Shown piece by piece: positions 1-8,617 of a stretch of DNA of 64,000 nucleotides. Source of the stretch: JAQVEM01 sp964603595 (GTDB lineage Bacteria; Actinomycetota; Humimicrobiia; Humimicrobiales; Humimicrobiaceae); the NCBI GenBank assembly GCA_964603595.1, contig CAZRVN010000001.1, forward strand, positions 1-64,000, given 5' to 3'. Position 1 is the first letter of the stretch; each line of letters begins with the position of its first letter. The notes under the pieces are model-generated. The model was not told where the DNA came from, searched no databases, and saw nothing but the letters and a program-made list of their open reading frames with translations. The position numbers and the translations under genes were made by a program.

Positions 1-510
1 AAGGGAGATTTACAAAAAATATCAATAAAGAATGATTTTTTAGGAGTAAATTATTATAGCCGAGAATTAATTAAATTTTCCGGTGATTCAGAACTGGGGT
101 TTGAAGGAGTTTATGGCAATTATGCAAAAACAGAAATGGACTGGGAAATAGTGCCGGAAGCCCTATACGACCTTATATTAAGATTGCGAAAAGAATATAC
201 AAAGATACCTATTTATATTACAGAGAATGGAGCTGCATTTAATGATAAATTATCAAAAAAAGGAGAAGTGCGGGATAAGAAGAGGATAAATTTTATAAGG
301 AAGCACTTGCTGGAAGTTGCCAGGTTAAATAGAAAGAAAATGAATATAAAAGGGTACTTTCAATGGTCTCTTATGGATAACTTTGAGTGGCAGCTTGGGT
401 ACTCAATGAGGTTTGGTATTATTTATATTGATTATAAGACACAGGAAAGGATTTTAAAAAGTAGCGCGTTCTGGTACAGGGATTTAATAAGAAAAAGAAT
501 TATAGAATGA
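1..510 (+). CDS. GH1 family beta-glucosidase, C-terminal part (5' end outside window)
   Basis: The reading frame is open from base 1, so this is the last 169 residues of a gene that starts before the window. It contains the GH1 core motif DFLGVNYYSR near the left edge, the nucleophile motif ITENG with the catalytic Glu at bases 223-225, and the WSLMDNFEW motif of the glucose-binding site. GH1 enzymes remove terminal beta-linked glucose, or related sugars, from oligosaccharides in the cytoplasm. No signal can be judged because the N terminus is missing. The following acetyltransferase starts 15 bp downstream, so the two are probably co-transcribed. Whether the enzyme prefers glucosides, mannosides or 6-phospho-glucosides cannot be told from this fragment. 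Confidence 0.93.
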   Translation, partial: KGDLQKISIKNDFLGVNYYSRELIKFSGDSELGFEGVYGNYAKTEMDWEIVPEALYDLILRLRKEYTKIPIYITENGAAFNDKLSKKGEVRDKKRINFIRKHLLEVARLNRKKMNIKGYFQWSLMDNFEWQLGYSMRFGIIYIDYKTQERILKSSAFWYRDLIRKRIIE

Positions 511-525
511 TTTGGGAGACATGAT

Positions 526-1077
526 ATGACAGAAAAAGAAAAGATGCTGTCAGGACAGTTATATTTCTCAATGGATAAAGAACTTGTAAAAGAAAGAAAT
601 TATGCAAAAAAGTTGTGCTTTGAGTTTAACGCCACAGGCACATTAGAATACAAAAGAAGAGAAGAAATATTACACAGGTTGCTTGGAGAAGATAATAATT
701 GTTATATAGAGCCGCCATTCTATTGTGATTACGGGTATAATATTTTATTGGGAAGAAATTTTTATGCAAATTATAATTGCGTTATTCTTGACGTAAATAC
801 TGTTAAAATTGGTAATGATGTTCTTCTGGGAGCCGGGGTTCAAATCTGCACAGCTTCACATCCTGTTGACCCCGATGAAAGAAAAAGTGGGCTTGAATTT
901 GGTCTCCCTATAGAAATAGGAAATAATGTATGGATAGGTTCAGGTGCAATAATTCTTGCCGGGTTAAAAATTGGTGATAATTCAGTCATAGGGGCAGGGA
1001 GCATTGTAACAAAGGATATTCCCTCAAACGTAGTGGCTGCCGGGAATCCATGCAGAATTGTCAGGGAATTAAAGTAA
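526..1077 (+). CDS. Maltose/galactoside O-acetyltransferase-type hexapeptide acetyltransferase
   Basis: This 183-residue protein matches the Maa/LacA family in length and layout: an N-terminal Mac-like helical segment (about 1-60), then left-handed beta-helix hexapeptide repeats. The catalytic His lies in the motif TASHPVDP, followed by the loop IEIGNNVWIGSGAIILAGLKIG. Members transfer acetyl from acetyl-CoA to a sugar hydroxyl, usually as cytoplasmic trimers. The start at 526 follows a GGGAG ribosome site at 514-518; an ATG at 521 runs straight into a stop. Its place between a beta-glucosidase and a beta-mannosidase suggests acetylation of excess or non-metabolisable sugars taken up by the same locus. 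The exact acceptor sugar is not known. Confidence 0.88.
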   Translation: MTEKEKMLSGQLYFSMDKELVKERNYAKKLCFEFNATGTLEYKRREEILHRLLGEDNNCYIEPPFYCDYGYNILLGRNFYANYNCVILDVNTVKIGNDVLLGAGVQICTASHPVDPDERKSGLEFGLPIEIGNNVWIGSGAIILAGLKIGDNSVIGAGSIVTKDIPSNVVAAGNPCRIVRELK

Positions 1078-1259
1078 TTGGTTTCAGTCTTTAACTGGCT
1101 GTTGTGATGAGATATTATTAATCATATGTTATTTCTATTATTATTTGATATTCATTGTAATAGCATTTAATTAATGTAGCAGTTTTTTAAAACTTTTTAT
1201 CGCGCGGTAATAACCTGGTAGTAATACCGGTTAATGCATTAAGAATATGGGGAGAGATT
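1078..1259 (+). promoter_or_regulatory. Upstream region of the beta-mannosidase gene with two overlapping palindromes
   Basis: Two imperfect inverted repeats lie just upstream of the GH2 start. TTATCGCGCGGTAA at 1197-1210 pairs at 6 of 7 positions and has a CG-rich centre. A 25-bp element at 1205-1229 has arms CGGTA and TACCG with two more matching positions inside. Such symmetric CG-centred sites are typical of LacI-family operators. They are not the same sequence as the operator at 3900 and 10087. The role is inferred from position only. Confidence 0.35.
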
Positions 1260-3767
1260 ATGAAAATTTTCAGTCTTAATGGCAGATGGGAGATGAAAAA
1301 TACTGTTGAGAAGAAATGGCATAATGCCAGGGTTCCGGGTTCGGTTTTTAAAGATTTACTGCGTGAAGGGCTGATGGAAGACCTCTTTTACCGTGATAAT
1401 GAAAATAGGGCGGTAGAGCTTTCATATAATGATTATGAATACAGAAAAAACTTCAATATCCCTCCAGGTATATTAAAAAAGGATAGAATATATCTATGGT
1501 GCGATGGACTGGATACTCTTACAGAAATTGAAATAAATGGAAGATCTGTGGGAAAAACAAATAACATGCACCTCGGGTATGAATTTGATGTTAAAAGCTT
1601 GTTAAAAGTGGGGATTAACAACATACATATTGCATTTCGCTCTCCAACCAGATTTATTGAAAAAATGCAGAAAAAAAGGCCACTGTGGAATGGATTATCA
1701 GATGTGGTAATGCCTGGCTTTTATCATATCCGCAAAGCGCACAGTATGTTCGGATGGGATTGGGGGCCAAAAGTCCCGGATTCAGGAATATGGAGGAATA
1801 TAAGCTTAAAAATTTTTGATGATGCCAGAATGAAGGATGTATATGTTACCCAGAAACATCGGAAAAATGAGGTTAAACTCAAGATAAAAATAGGTCTGGA
1901 ATCATGGGTCAGAAAAAAATTTGACCTGGATGTATCTGTGTTTTCTCCCGGTGGCGGCACATTTAAAAAGACAATTGAAGTTGGCTACCCGGATAAATAT
2001 TATGATGCTGATTTTAAAGTAAAAAACCCGGAACTCTGGTGGCCAAATGGTTACGGAAAGCAGCCACTTTACAGGGTTAAGGTAAATTTAAAGGACAAAG
2101 ATAAATTGCTGGATTCAAGAAGTTTTGAAATTGGCTTAAGGACACTGGGTGTAAGGCAAAAAAAAGATAGATGGGGAAAATCATTTGAGTTTGTAGTTAA
2201 TGGAGTGCCAATTTTTGCCAGAGGTGCAAACTATATAATAGAAGATAACCTGATGTCCCGGTATTCAGCTGAGCGTACTGAAAAATTGATAAAAGACTGT
2301 GCTGAAGCTAATTTTAATTGTATAAGGGTATGGGGTGGAGGAATATATCCGGATGACTATTTCTTTGAATCATGTGACCGGCATGGAATTGTTGTATGGC
2401 AGGATTTCATGTTTGCCTGTGCTGTTTATGCTGTGGATGATAAATTCATTAACATCGTTAAGCAGGAGCTTGAATATAATATTAAAAGGATAAGAAATCA
2501 CCCCTGTATTGTCTTATGGTGTGGAAATAATGAAATTGAATGGACACTGGATATAATGAACGGTAAGCAGCCGGAGGGAGTTAAGGCACCCGGGCACTTA
2601 ATATCGCTTAAAATGAAACAGGTAAAAAAAATGTATACTTATCTGTTTGAGGAAGTTATACCGGAAATAGTAAAAAGGTATGACCCGGAAAGGTTATACT
2701 GGTCTTCTTCACCATCATCGGGTGGGAGGTTTGATAATCCAAATGATGAAGACAGAGGAGATGTTCATTACTGGGAAGTATGGCATGGGTTAAAATCTTT
2801 CAGTGACTACCGCAATCATTATTTTCGTTTTACTTCTGAATATGGATTTCAATCTTTTCCGGGGATTAAAACTATAAAAAGTTTTACTGTCCCGGAAGAC
2901 AGGAATATTTTCTCTTATGTTATGGAGAAACATCAGAAAGATGGAAGAGCAAATGGCAGGATAGTTGCTTATATCTCAGGGACATTTAAGTATCCAAAGG
3001 ATTTTGAATCATTGCTTTATGCCTCACAGATTTTGCAGGCGGAGGCCATAAAGTGCGGAGTGGAGCACTGGAGGAGGAACAGGGGCCGCTGCATGGGCTC
3101 AATATACTGGCAGCTTAATGACTGCTGGCCGGCAGTATCATGGTCAGGTATAGATTATTATGGGCGATGGAAAGCTCTGCATTATTATGCAAAACGCTTC
3201 TACAATCCCTTATTAATATCTGCTGAGGATTATGAGAGAAAAGTAGATATATATGTTACCAATGACACAATAGAGAATGTTAAGGGGACTGTCGAGTGGA
3301 AACTCAGGGATAATAAATCCAGGGTTGTACTGAAGGATAAAAAAGATGTTACCGTTTCGTCATTAAAAGCGAAAAAATATATAGGGATTGATTTGGCCGG
3401 TATTGTAGATAAATATAATATAAGAGACATTTATCTTGAATTTTTCTTTAAGACTGGTGGAGAATATGTAAGTAGTGGGACGTTATTATTTGTAAAACCC
3501 AAACATTTTAATTTCCTGAACCCCTTTATAGAATCTACTGTAAGCAAAGAAAACAATCAGTTTGCAATTACTTTAGAATCAAGAACTTTTGCAAAATCAG
3601 TGGAGCTTGACTTAAAAGGGATAGATTGCAGATTTAGCGATAATTATTTTGACCTTTCGGGAGAAGATGTAAAGAAGGTCTACATAAAAGATTCAGATCT
3701 TTTAGATAAGAAGGGTATTAATGGGATAGGGAAGCAACTTAGAATAAGAAGCTTGTATGATATCTAA
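1260..3767 (+). CDS. GH2 family beta-mannosidase
   Basis: The 835-residue protein has the multidomain layout of intracellular GH2 beta-mannosidases: a jelly-roll sugar-binding domain (about 1-185, opening with NGRWEMKN and VPGSVFKDLL), an immunoglobulin-like domain (about 185-300), the TIM barrel (about 300-640) and C-terminal beta domains. The acid/base Glu is E425 in WCGNNEIEW and the nucleophile is E527 in FTSEYGFQ. There is no signal peptide, so it acts inside the cell on imported beta-1,4-manno-oligosaccharides. The ATG follows a GGGGAGA ribosome site. It sits beside GH1 and GH9 enzymes, which suggests glucomannan or mannan breakdown. Related GH2 exo-glucosaminidases were considered, but the N-terminal motifs fit mannosidase better. 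Confidence 0.9.
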   Translation: MKIFSLNGRWEMKNTVEKKWHNARVPGSVFKDLLREGLMEDLFYRDNENRAVELSYNDYEYRKNFNIPPGILKKDRIYLWCDGLDTLTEIEINGRSVGKTNNMHLGYEFDVKSLLKVGINNIHIAFRSPTRFIEKMQKKRPLWNGLSDVVMPGFYHIRKAHSMFGWDWGPKVPDSGIWRNISLKIFDDARMKDVYVTQKHRKNEVKLKIKIGLESWVRKKFDLDVSVFSPGGGTFKKTIEVGYPDKYYDADFKVKNPELWWPNGYGKQPLYRVKVNLKDKDKLLDSRSFEIGLRTLGVRQKKDRWGKSFEFVVNGVPIFARGANYIIEDNLMSRYSAERTEKLIKDCAEANFNCIRVWGGGIYPDDYFFESCDRHGIVVWQDFMFACAVYAVDDKFINIVKQELEYNIKRIRNHPCIVLWCGNNEIEWTLDIMNGKQPEGVKAPGHLISLKMKQVKKMYTYLFEEVIPEIVKRYDPERLYWSSSPSSGGRFDNPNDEDRGDVHYWEVWHGLKSFSDYRNHYFRFTSEYGFQSFPGIKTIKSFTVPEDRNIFSYVMEKHQKDGRANGRIVAYISGTFKYPKDFESLLYASQILQAEAIKCGVEHWRRNRGRCMGSIYWQLNDCWPAVSWSGIDYYGRWKALHYYAKRFYNPLLISAEDYERKVDIYVTNDTIENVKGTVEWKLRDNKSRVVLKDKKDVTVSSLKAKKYIGIDLAGIVDKYNIRDIYLEFFFKTGGEYVSSGTLLFVKPKHFNFLNPFIESTVSKENNQFAITLESRTFAKSVELDLKGIDCRFSDNYFDLSGEDVKKVYIKDSDLLDKKGINGIGKQLRIRSLYDI

Positions 3768-3793
3768 AAAAATATATATTTTATACTTAAAGG

Positions 3794-3827
3794 TTTTTAT
3801 TTTTTGTATAAAAAATAAAAATTTTTT
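3794..3827 (+). terminator. A/T-only hairpin with T tract after the beta-mannosidase gene
   Basis: A perfect 12-bp inverted repeat (3794-3805 with 3810-3821, loop GTAT) is made only of A and T and is followed by six T. It lies 27 bp after the GH2 stop. The lack of G-C pairs makes it a weak intrinsic terminator, but no other candidate exists before the GH9 promoter. Confidence 0.45.
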
Positions 3828-3899
3828 AAATTGATTTTAATTTGATTTAAGATCTGGTAAATCCATTTTTAATTAATAATTATATAAAAAATTTAGATT

Positions 3900-3943
3900 A
3901 TAAACGCGGGTTTATTGATTAATTAAAATAATTAATGTACAAT
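3900..3943 (+). promoter_or_regulatory. GH9 promoter with LacI-type operator
   Basis: The operator ATAAACGCGGGTTTAT (3900-3915) is a 16-bp near-perfect palindrome (7 of 8 pairs). It is directly followed by TTGATT (3915-3920), a 17-bp spacer and TACAAT (3938-3943), a good sigma-A promoter about 40 bp before the GH9 start. Two close copies of the operator lie at the promoter of the sugar transporter operon (10087-10116), so one regulator probably controls both. Because this operator abuts the -35 box, it could repress by hindrance or act as an activator site. Confidence 0.6.
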
Positions 3944-3985
3944 TTTTAAATAATATTAAATGAAATTTATAAACAAATTGGATAT

Positions 3986-6688
3986 ATGGATAAAAAAACG
4001 ATATCTCTTTTTTCTGCTTTTTTGATTTTTAGTTATTTCTCCAGCTCATTTTTTCCTAATGTTCTTGAAGCACAGGATGGATATCTTACTCCAACGGGTG
4101 TGGAAGGCGAAATTGCTTATATCCCTTTTCCGGTCGAAATTATGGTTGATGGTGATTTAAGTGACTGGGAGAATATAGAGCGTATTACAGTAGATAATGG
4201 CCCCTATACATCAGGAGATCCTGCTGATAATGGTCTTTTTAATTTTGCCATATGTGCAGATATGGAGAATATTTATATCAGCATGACCATGCCTGATAAA
4301 AAAATAATCGGGGGAATGCATGGAGTTGAATACTGGAATGAGGATTCTTTCGAATTCTATTTTAACTTTACAGATAATCTGGATACAACCATGTATAAAG
4401 ATGGTATAGTTCAGATTAATGTTAATGCTACAAACTTGGGAAAAGATGGCTCTGGGAATCTTTCGCTCAGCGGGACACGATGCAAAGAAGAAAATCCACC
4501 GGTTACCGGATATGCTTTTCGTACAAGTGATGGTTGGGGAATTGAAGTGGCCTTTAGTCTCGATAAATATGTAACACCTGCCCATGGTCTTGCAATTGGT
4601 CTCCAGATTAATGCTAATGGTGCCACGGAAAGAGACAGGGATTCTAAATTAATATGGTCAAAATATGATGTTTCAGATAATTCCTGGCAGAATCCGCGTC
4701 TTTTTGGAACTGCCATCTTTTATGAAGCAGGAAGAAATGATATTCCGGAACCGCCGGAAAGAAATCTTCCTGTAATAATAGAGAAGGAAACTATTCCACT
4801 GGAAGAACTTCCGGTTATCCGGGTTAACCAGGTAGGTTATTTCCCTGATGGGCCGAAAATAGCAGTTATGCTCTCTGATGGTGAAGCGCCTCTTGAGTGG
4901 GGTTTAATTGATAAAGAAGGAACTGTGGTTTTAATCGGCAGGACTGAATATCTTGGATTTGACAGCTCCTCATGGGATTATCTTCACAGGATTGATTTTT
5001 CGGAATTTGCGGGAAATGGAACTGATTTTGTCCTAAAAGTAGGCGGTTACGAGAGTTTTGCTTTTGATATAAAGGAAGATATATATAACCAGCTGAAAGT
5101 AGATGCGTTACATTATTTTTATTACAGCAGGATTGGTATTCCGCTGGAAGAAGAGTATGCAGGAGGGGAGTGGGAAAGGCATGCCTTTTATCTTTCAGAT
5201 AGTAGTGTAAAGCCCTTTAGCGGGGAAGACGCAGAAGGCAATTCCTGGCCTGAAAGAGATTACATTCTTGATGCAGGAAAAGGATGGATGGACGCGGGGG
5301 ATTATGGCAAGTATATTGTCAATGCCGGCATAACTGTATGGACTCTTCTAAATATTTATGAGAGGAACCCGGAAAATTTTAAGGATGGCTCTGTTAATAT
5401 ACCTGAAAATAAAAATGGAATACCCGATATACTGGATGAAGTCAGATGGGAAATTGATTTCATGCTGGGGATGCAGGTACCTGGTGGTCAAACTGATGCC
5501 GGTATGGTCCATCATAAACTTCATGAGGCGGAATGGTCGCCCCTTCCATATGTGGCACCCGAGGTAAAAGATGACAGGTATGTTTACGTAACTTCTACAT
5601 CTGCTACGTTAAATCTAGCAGCAACTGCGGCAATGTTCTCAAGACTTATTGAGCCTTATGATAATGAGTATTCTGAAAAGTGTCTTGAAGCAGCTGAGAA
5701 AGCCTGGCAGGCAGCAAATGACAATCCTATTTTTACGTATGGTAATATACCGGGAGCAGGTGGAGGTAATTACGACGATGCCCGGGTAGATGATGAATTT
5801 TTCTGGGCTGCTGCAGAGCTCTTTATAACAACCGGTAAGGAAGAGTACAGGGCATATATTGAAATGTATTTAAATCTACAGAAACCAGATAAAGATCTGC
5901 TTGATAGGGACTTTGCTATGTCATGGGATAGCGTGGGAGGTCTTGCAATACTTTCACTTATCACTTCCAAAAACAATTTAGATAGGGCAATAATAAAGGA
6001 TGCTGAAAATAGAATAGTAGAGAGTGCTGATCTTTATTTAAGACAGCTTGATATGGAAAAATACTCTGTTCCAATGGTTAATTATCACTGGGGATCAAAT
6101 TCACAGATTTTAAATAAAATGATTATTATGGGCTATGCATATGATATTGCAGGGGAAGATAAGTATATTAATGCAGTATCGACAAGCATGGACTATATAC
6201 TGGGCAGGAATGCGCTCTGTAAAAGTTTTATTTCTGGTTATGGGGAAAACCCAATGATGTACCCCCATCACAGATGGTGGGGGAATGAACCTTCTATGGA
6301 ACTGCCGGCTCCGCCCCCGGGAGTTGTTGCGGGTGGGCCCAATCAGGATGCCAGTGACGACGGAGTTTCGCATTTTGTAGATGAAGTTAGTACTGTAAAG
6401 AGATATATAGATGACGCCAAATCATATTCAACCAATGAGGTGGCGATAAACTGGAATGCCCCACTGGTATGGGTTACATCCTTTATGGACGAGAAGTATA
6501 ATAAAAATTCCGGCATACAGGTAGTAAAAGCAGGTGGGGAGAGAGAAGATATTTCCTTTAATATTATTAACTTTATAATGAAATATCTTAAATACATTGT
6601 TTTAATAAGTATAATTCTTTTAACAGCAATTGCTATAATACTAATTTTTTCAATAAGAAGAAAGAATCTAAGAAGTAAAAAGAAATAA
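3986..6688 (+). CDS. Secreted, membrane-anchored GH9 glycoside hydrolase with N-terminal CBM9-like domain
   Basis: The 900-residue protein has, in order: a signal peptide (about 1-30), a CBM9/DOMON-like beta-sandwich domain with the family opening VDGDLSDWENI (about 50-240), an Ig-like CelD_N domain starting IRVNQVGY (about 275-365), and a GH9 (alpha/alpha)6 barrel (about 370-850). A C-terminal transmembrane helix (about 866-887) with a basic tail follows. GH9 catalytic residues are visible: D436 and D439 in MDAGDYGKY, the LGRN..SGYGENPMMYPHHR motif, and E818 in TNEVAINWNAPL. It should cut beta-1,4-glucan or glucomannan at the cell surface and release oligosaccharides for the nearby ABC transporter. 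The ribosome site before ATG is weak. The endo or exo mode is not decided by sequence alone. Confidence 0.9.
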   Translation: MDKKTISLFSAFLIFSYFSSSFFPNVLEAQDGYLTPTGVEGEIAYIPFPVEIMVDGDLSDWENIERITVDNGPYTSGDPADNGLFNFAICADMENIYISMTMPDKKIIGGMHGVEYWNEDSFEFYFNFTDNLDTTMYKDGIVQINVNATNLGKDGSGNLSLSGTRCKEENPPVTGYAFRTSDGWGIEVAFSLDKYVTPAHGLAIGLQINANGATERDRDSKLIWSKYDVSDNSWQNPRLFGTAIFYEAGRNDIPEPPERNLPVIIEKETIPLEELPVIRVNQVGYFPDGPKIAVMLSDGEAPLEWGLIDKEGTVVLIGRTEYLGFDSSSWDYLHRIDFSEFAGNGTDFVLKVGGYESFAFDIKEDIYNQLKVDALHYFYYSRIGIPLEEEYAGGEWERHAFYLSDSSVKPFSGEDAEGNSWPERDYILDAGKGWMDAGDYGKYIVNAGITVWTLLNIYERNPENFKDGSVNIPENKNGIPDILDEVRWEIDFMLGMQVPGGQTDAGMVHHKLHEAEWSPLPYVAPEVKDDRYVYVTSTSATLNLAATAAMFSRLIEPYDNEYSEKCLEAAEKAWQAANDNPIFTYGNIPGAGGGNYDDARVDDEFFWAAAELFITTGKEEYRAYIEMYLNLQKPDKDLLDRDFAMSWDSVGGLAILSLITSKNNLDRAIIKDAENRIVESADLYLRQLDMEKYSVPMVNYHWGSNSQILNKMIIMGYAYDIAGEDKYINAVSTSMDYILGRNALCKSFISGYGENPMMYPHHRWWGNEPSMELPAPPPGVVAGGPNQDASDDGVSHFVDEVSTVKRYIDDAKSYSTNEVAINWNAPLVWVTSFMDEKYNKNSGIQVVKAGGEREDISFNIINFIMKYLKYIVLISIILLTAIAIILIFSIRRKNLRSKKK

Positions 6689-6693
6689 AAACC

Positions 6694-7548
6694 TTATTCT
6701 TTTAAAGCACCTGCAGTTATTCCACTTATAATATATTTTGAGAAAAACATAAAAGCTATGAGTATTGGTATAACTGAAATCGCCACTGCCAGGTATTGAG
6801 CACCAAGGTTTTGCTTATATGTGCCTTTTACCAGAGCTATCAGTATCGGTAATGTGAATTTTTCTTTGTCAAATAATAAAACTAAAGGTGTTAAGTAATT
6901 ATTCCAGGAGAATATAAAGTTTAAAATTGACATTGTCGCAACACCAGGCATTATTATGGGTAATACTATTCTGTTAAAAGTATAGAATTCACTGCTTCCA
7001 TCTACTCTTGCTGCTTCCAGAAGAGAATCATGAACATTTACGTCTATGTACATTTTTAAAAAAAATACGGTGGCAGCATTTGCAACTGTTGGTAAAATTA
7101 GTGCCCAGAACGTGTTTATTATATGAAGATTGGCAGTCAACTGGTAATAACCAATAAGACCAAGCTGTATTGGTATCATCATTGTTGCGAGAATAAACCA
7201 GAATAAAAATTTATTACCTTTAAATTTGAATTTTGAAAAAGCATAGGCGGTAAGAGCACCAAAATAACCGGAAAGTATAGTTGAAGGAACAGCTACTATT
7301 AAGCTGTTCCTAAAGCCACTCCATATATTCATTGAAATCATCATACTTTTATAATTCTCTAAAAGAGCATTACCGGGTATTAGGGTTATTCCCATATTAA
7401 TTTCCTGGGTAGACCGGGTTGCGTTAATTAACATTATATAAAATGGGGTAAAAGTAATAATGGCAAGTAATAAAAGAAAAAAGTAAAGAAAGAACTTGCC
7501 TGTAAATTTTCCTGCATCATTTTTTTTTGTTTTTTTATTGCTTCTCAT
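6694..7548 (-). CDS. CUT1 sugar ABC transporter permease (MalG/UgpE type)
   Basis: This 284-residue membrane protein has about six transmembrane helices and the cytoplasmic EAA loop EAARVDGSSEFYTFNRIVLP, where the ATPase docks. It is the second permease of a carbohydrate uptake transporter of the CUT1 class and pairs with the permease upstream, which it overlaps by 4 bp (ATGA). No ATPase gene is present in the operon, so a shared MsiK/MalK-like ATPase encoded elsewhere is expected, as is common for CUT1 systems in Gram-positive bacteria. The gene ends only 5 bp from the convergent GH9 gene. Substrate is inferred to be beta-gluco- or manno-oligosaccharides from the neighbours. Confidence 0.92.
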   Translation of the reverse strand: MRSNKKTKKNDAGKFTGKFFLYFFLLLLAIITFTPFYIMLINATRSTQEINMGITLIPGNALLENYKSMMISMNIWSGFRNSLIVAVPSTILSGYFGALTAYAFSKFKFKGNKFLFWFILATMMIPIQLGLIGYYQLTANLHIINTFWALILPTVANAATVFFLKMYIDVNVHDSLLEAARVDGSSEFYTFNRIVLPIIMPGVATMSILNFIFSWNNYLTPLVLLFDKEKFTLPILIALVKGTYKQNLGAQYLAVAISVIPILIAFMFFSKYIISGITAGALKE

Positions 7549-8489
7549 CTTTTAACTCCTCTGACAGCTTTCTCGCTTTCAACTTCTTTTCTGGTCATTG
7601 ACCTGAAAATTATTATTGAGAATATTAGAACTATAAAGAATATAGCAAATGCAACTGCGGCTGCATAGCCACGCTGCCTTCCGCCCGTGAAGCCCATTCT
7701 GTATAGGTGCATTACCATTGTGAGTATGGAGTATAATGGCCCTCCTGTTCCAAGGTTCTGTCCTTCACCGATTACAAATGGGATATCAAAATTATTCATG
7801 CCTCCAATTAAAGAAGTTACCAGTACGTAAATCATTACCGGTTTTATCTGCGGAATTGTGATTTTCCAGAAAGATTGCCATGCATTTGCTCCATCAACGG
7901 AAGCGGCATCGTAATAATCTTTCGGGACGGATACCATGGCAGCCATAAATAGAATCATGCTATGACCAAACCACATCCACCATAGTATTACGGAAACGGC
8001 AGTACTTGTCCAGACAGGATTGGCCAGAAAGTGGATCTTCTGATCTTCAGGTATTATTCTTATTACTACAAGAATCTGGTTAATTGCTCCGCTCTGCCAT
8101 CCAAGTAACACATTGAACAGTATTCCAACCGATGCTGCTGTTACAAGGTTTGGCAGGAAATAAACTCCCCTGAAGAGGTCCTTGCCTCTTATCTTACTCC
8201 TGGTAAGTATAGTAGCCAGACCTAAAGCAAAAATAAGTTGTGGAATAAAATTTAATATCCATATTCTACAGGTATTCCATATTGATTTTAGAAAAAATTT
8301 ATCCTGTAGAAGTCTTATATAATTGCTGAGTCCCACAAAATCACCTTCAGGATTTGCGGTGCTTAGATTTGTAAAACTTAAATAAAATGTGTATAGAATG
8401 GGATAAAGTTGAAGTGATAGAAAAACTACAAAAAAGGGTATTATGAAAAAATATCCATAATTATCTTTGTTAAATAAAAATTTTCGCAT
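7545..8489 (-). CDS. CUT1 sugar ABC transporter permease (MalF/UgpA type)
   Basis: The 314-residue protein has a first hydrophobic helix near residue 12-33, five further helices, and the EAA-type loop DAASVDGANAWQSFWKITIP. It is the first permease subunit of the CUT1 importer and is translationally coupled to the second permease. It is separated from the binding-protein gene by 128 bp that hold a stable hairpin, so permease expression is probably lower than that of the binding protein. Its length fits the short MalF/UgpA forms without a large periplasmic insertion. Confidence 0.92.
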   Translation of the reverse strand: MRKFLFNKDNYGYFFIIPFFVVFLSLQLYPILYTFYLSFTNLSTANPEGDFVGLSNYIRLLQDKFFLKSIWNTCRIWILNFIPQLIFALGLATILTRSKIRGKDLFRGVYFLPNLVTAASVGILFNVLLGWQSGAINQILVVIRIIPEDQKIHFLANPVWTSTAVSVILWWMWFGHSMILFMAAMVSVPKDYYDAASVDGANAWQSFWKITIPQIKPVMIYVLVTSLIGGMNNFDIPFVIGEGQNLGTGGPLYSILTMVMHLYRMGFTGGRQRGYAAAVAFAIFFIVLIFSIIIFRSMTRKEVESEKAVRGVKR

Positions 8490-8532
8490 TTTTATCTGTT
8501 TTCTAATTTAATGTCTTTTTAATTATTATATC

Positions 8533-8568
8533 ATCAGGGACATCTTTAACTAAGTAGATGTCCCTGAT
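8533..8568 (-). promoter_or_regulatory. Intercistronic hairpin between binding-protein and permease genes
   Basis: A perfect 13-bp inverted repeat (8533-8545 with 8556-8568, 10-nt loop) with several G-C pairs lies 49 bp after the binding-protein stop. On the minus strand it is not followed by a T tract, so it is more likely an RNA-stabilising or attenuating structure than a full terminator. This is the usual arrangement after malE-type genes. A weak TTAGTT-N17-TATAAT promoter overlaps its downstream arm and could supply extra permease transcripts. Confidence 0.65.
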
Positions 8569-8617
8569 AGTAAATACTACTTGTGTAGTAAACGGAGGCT
8601 AAATATCCTCGGCTACT

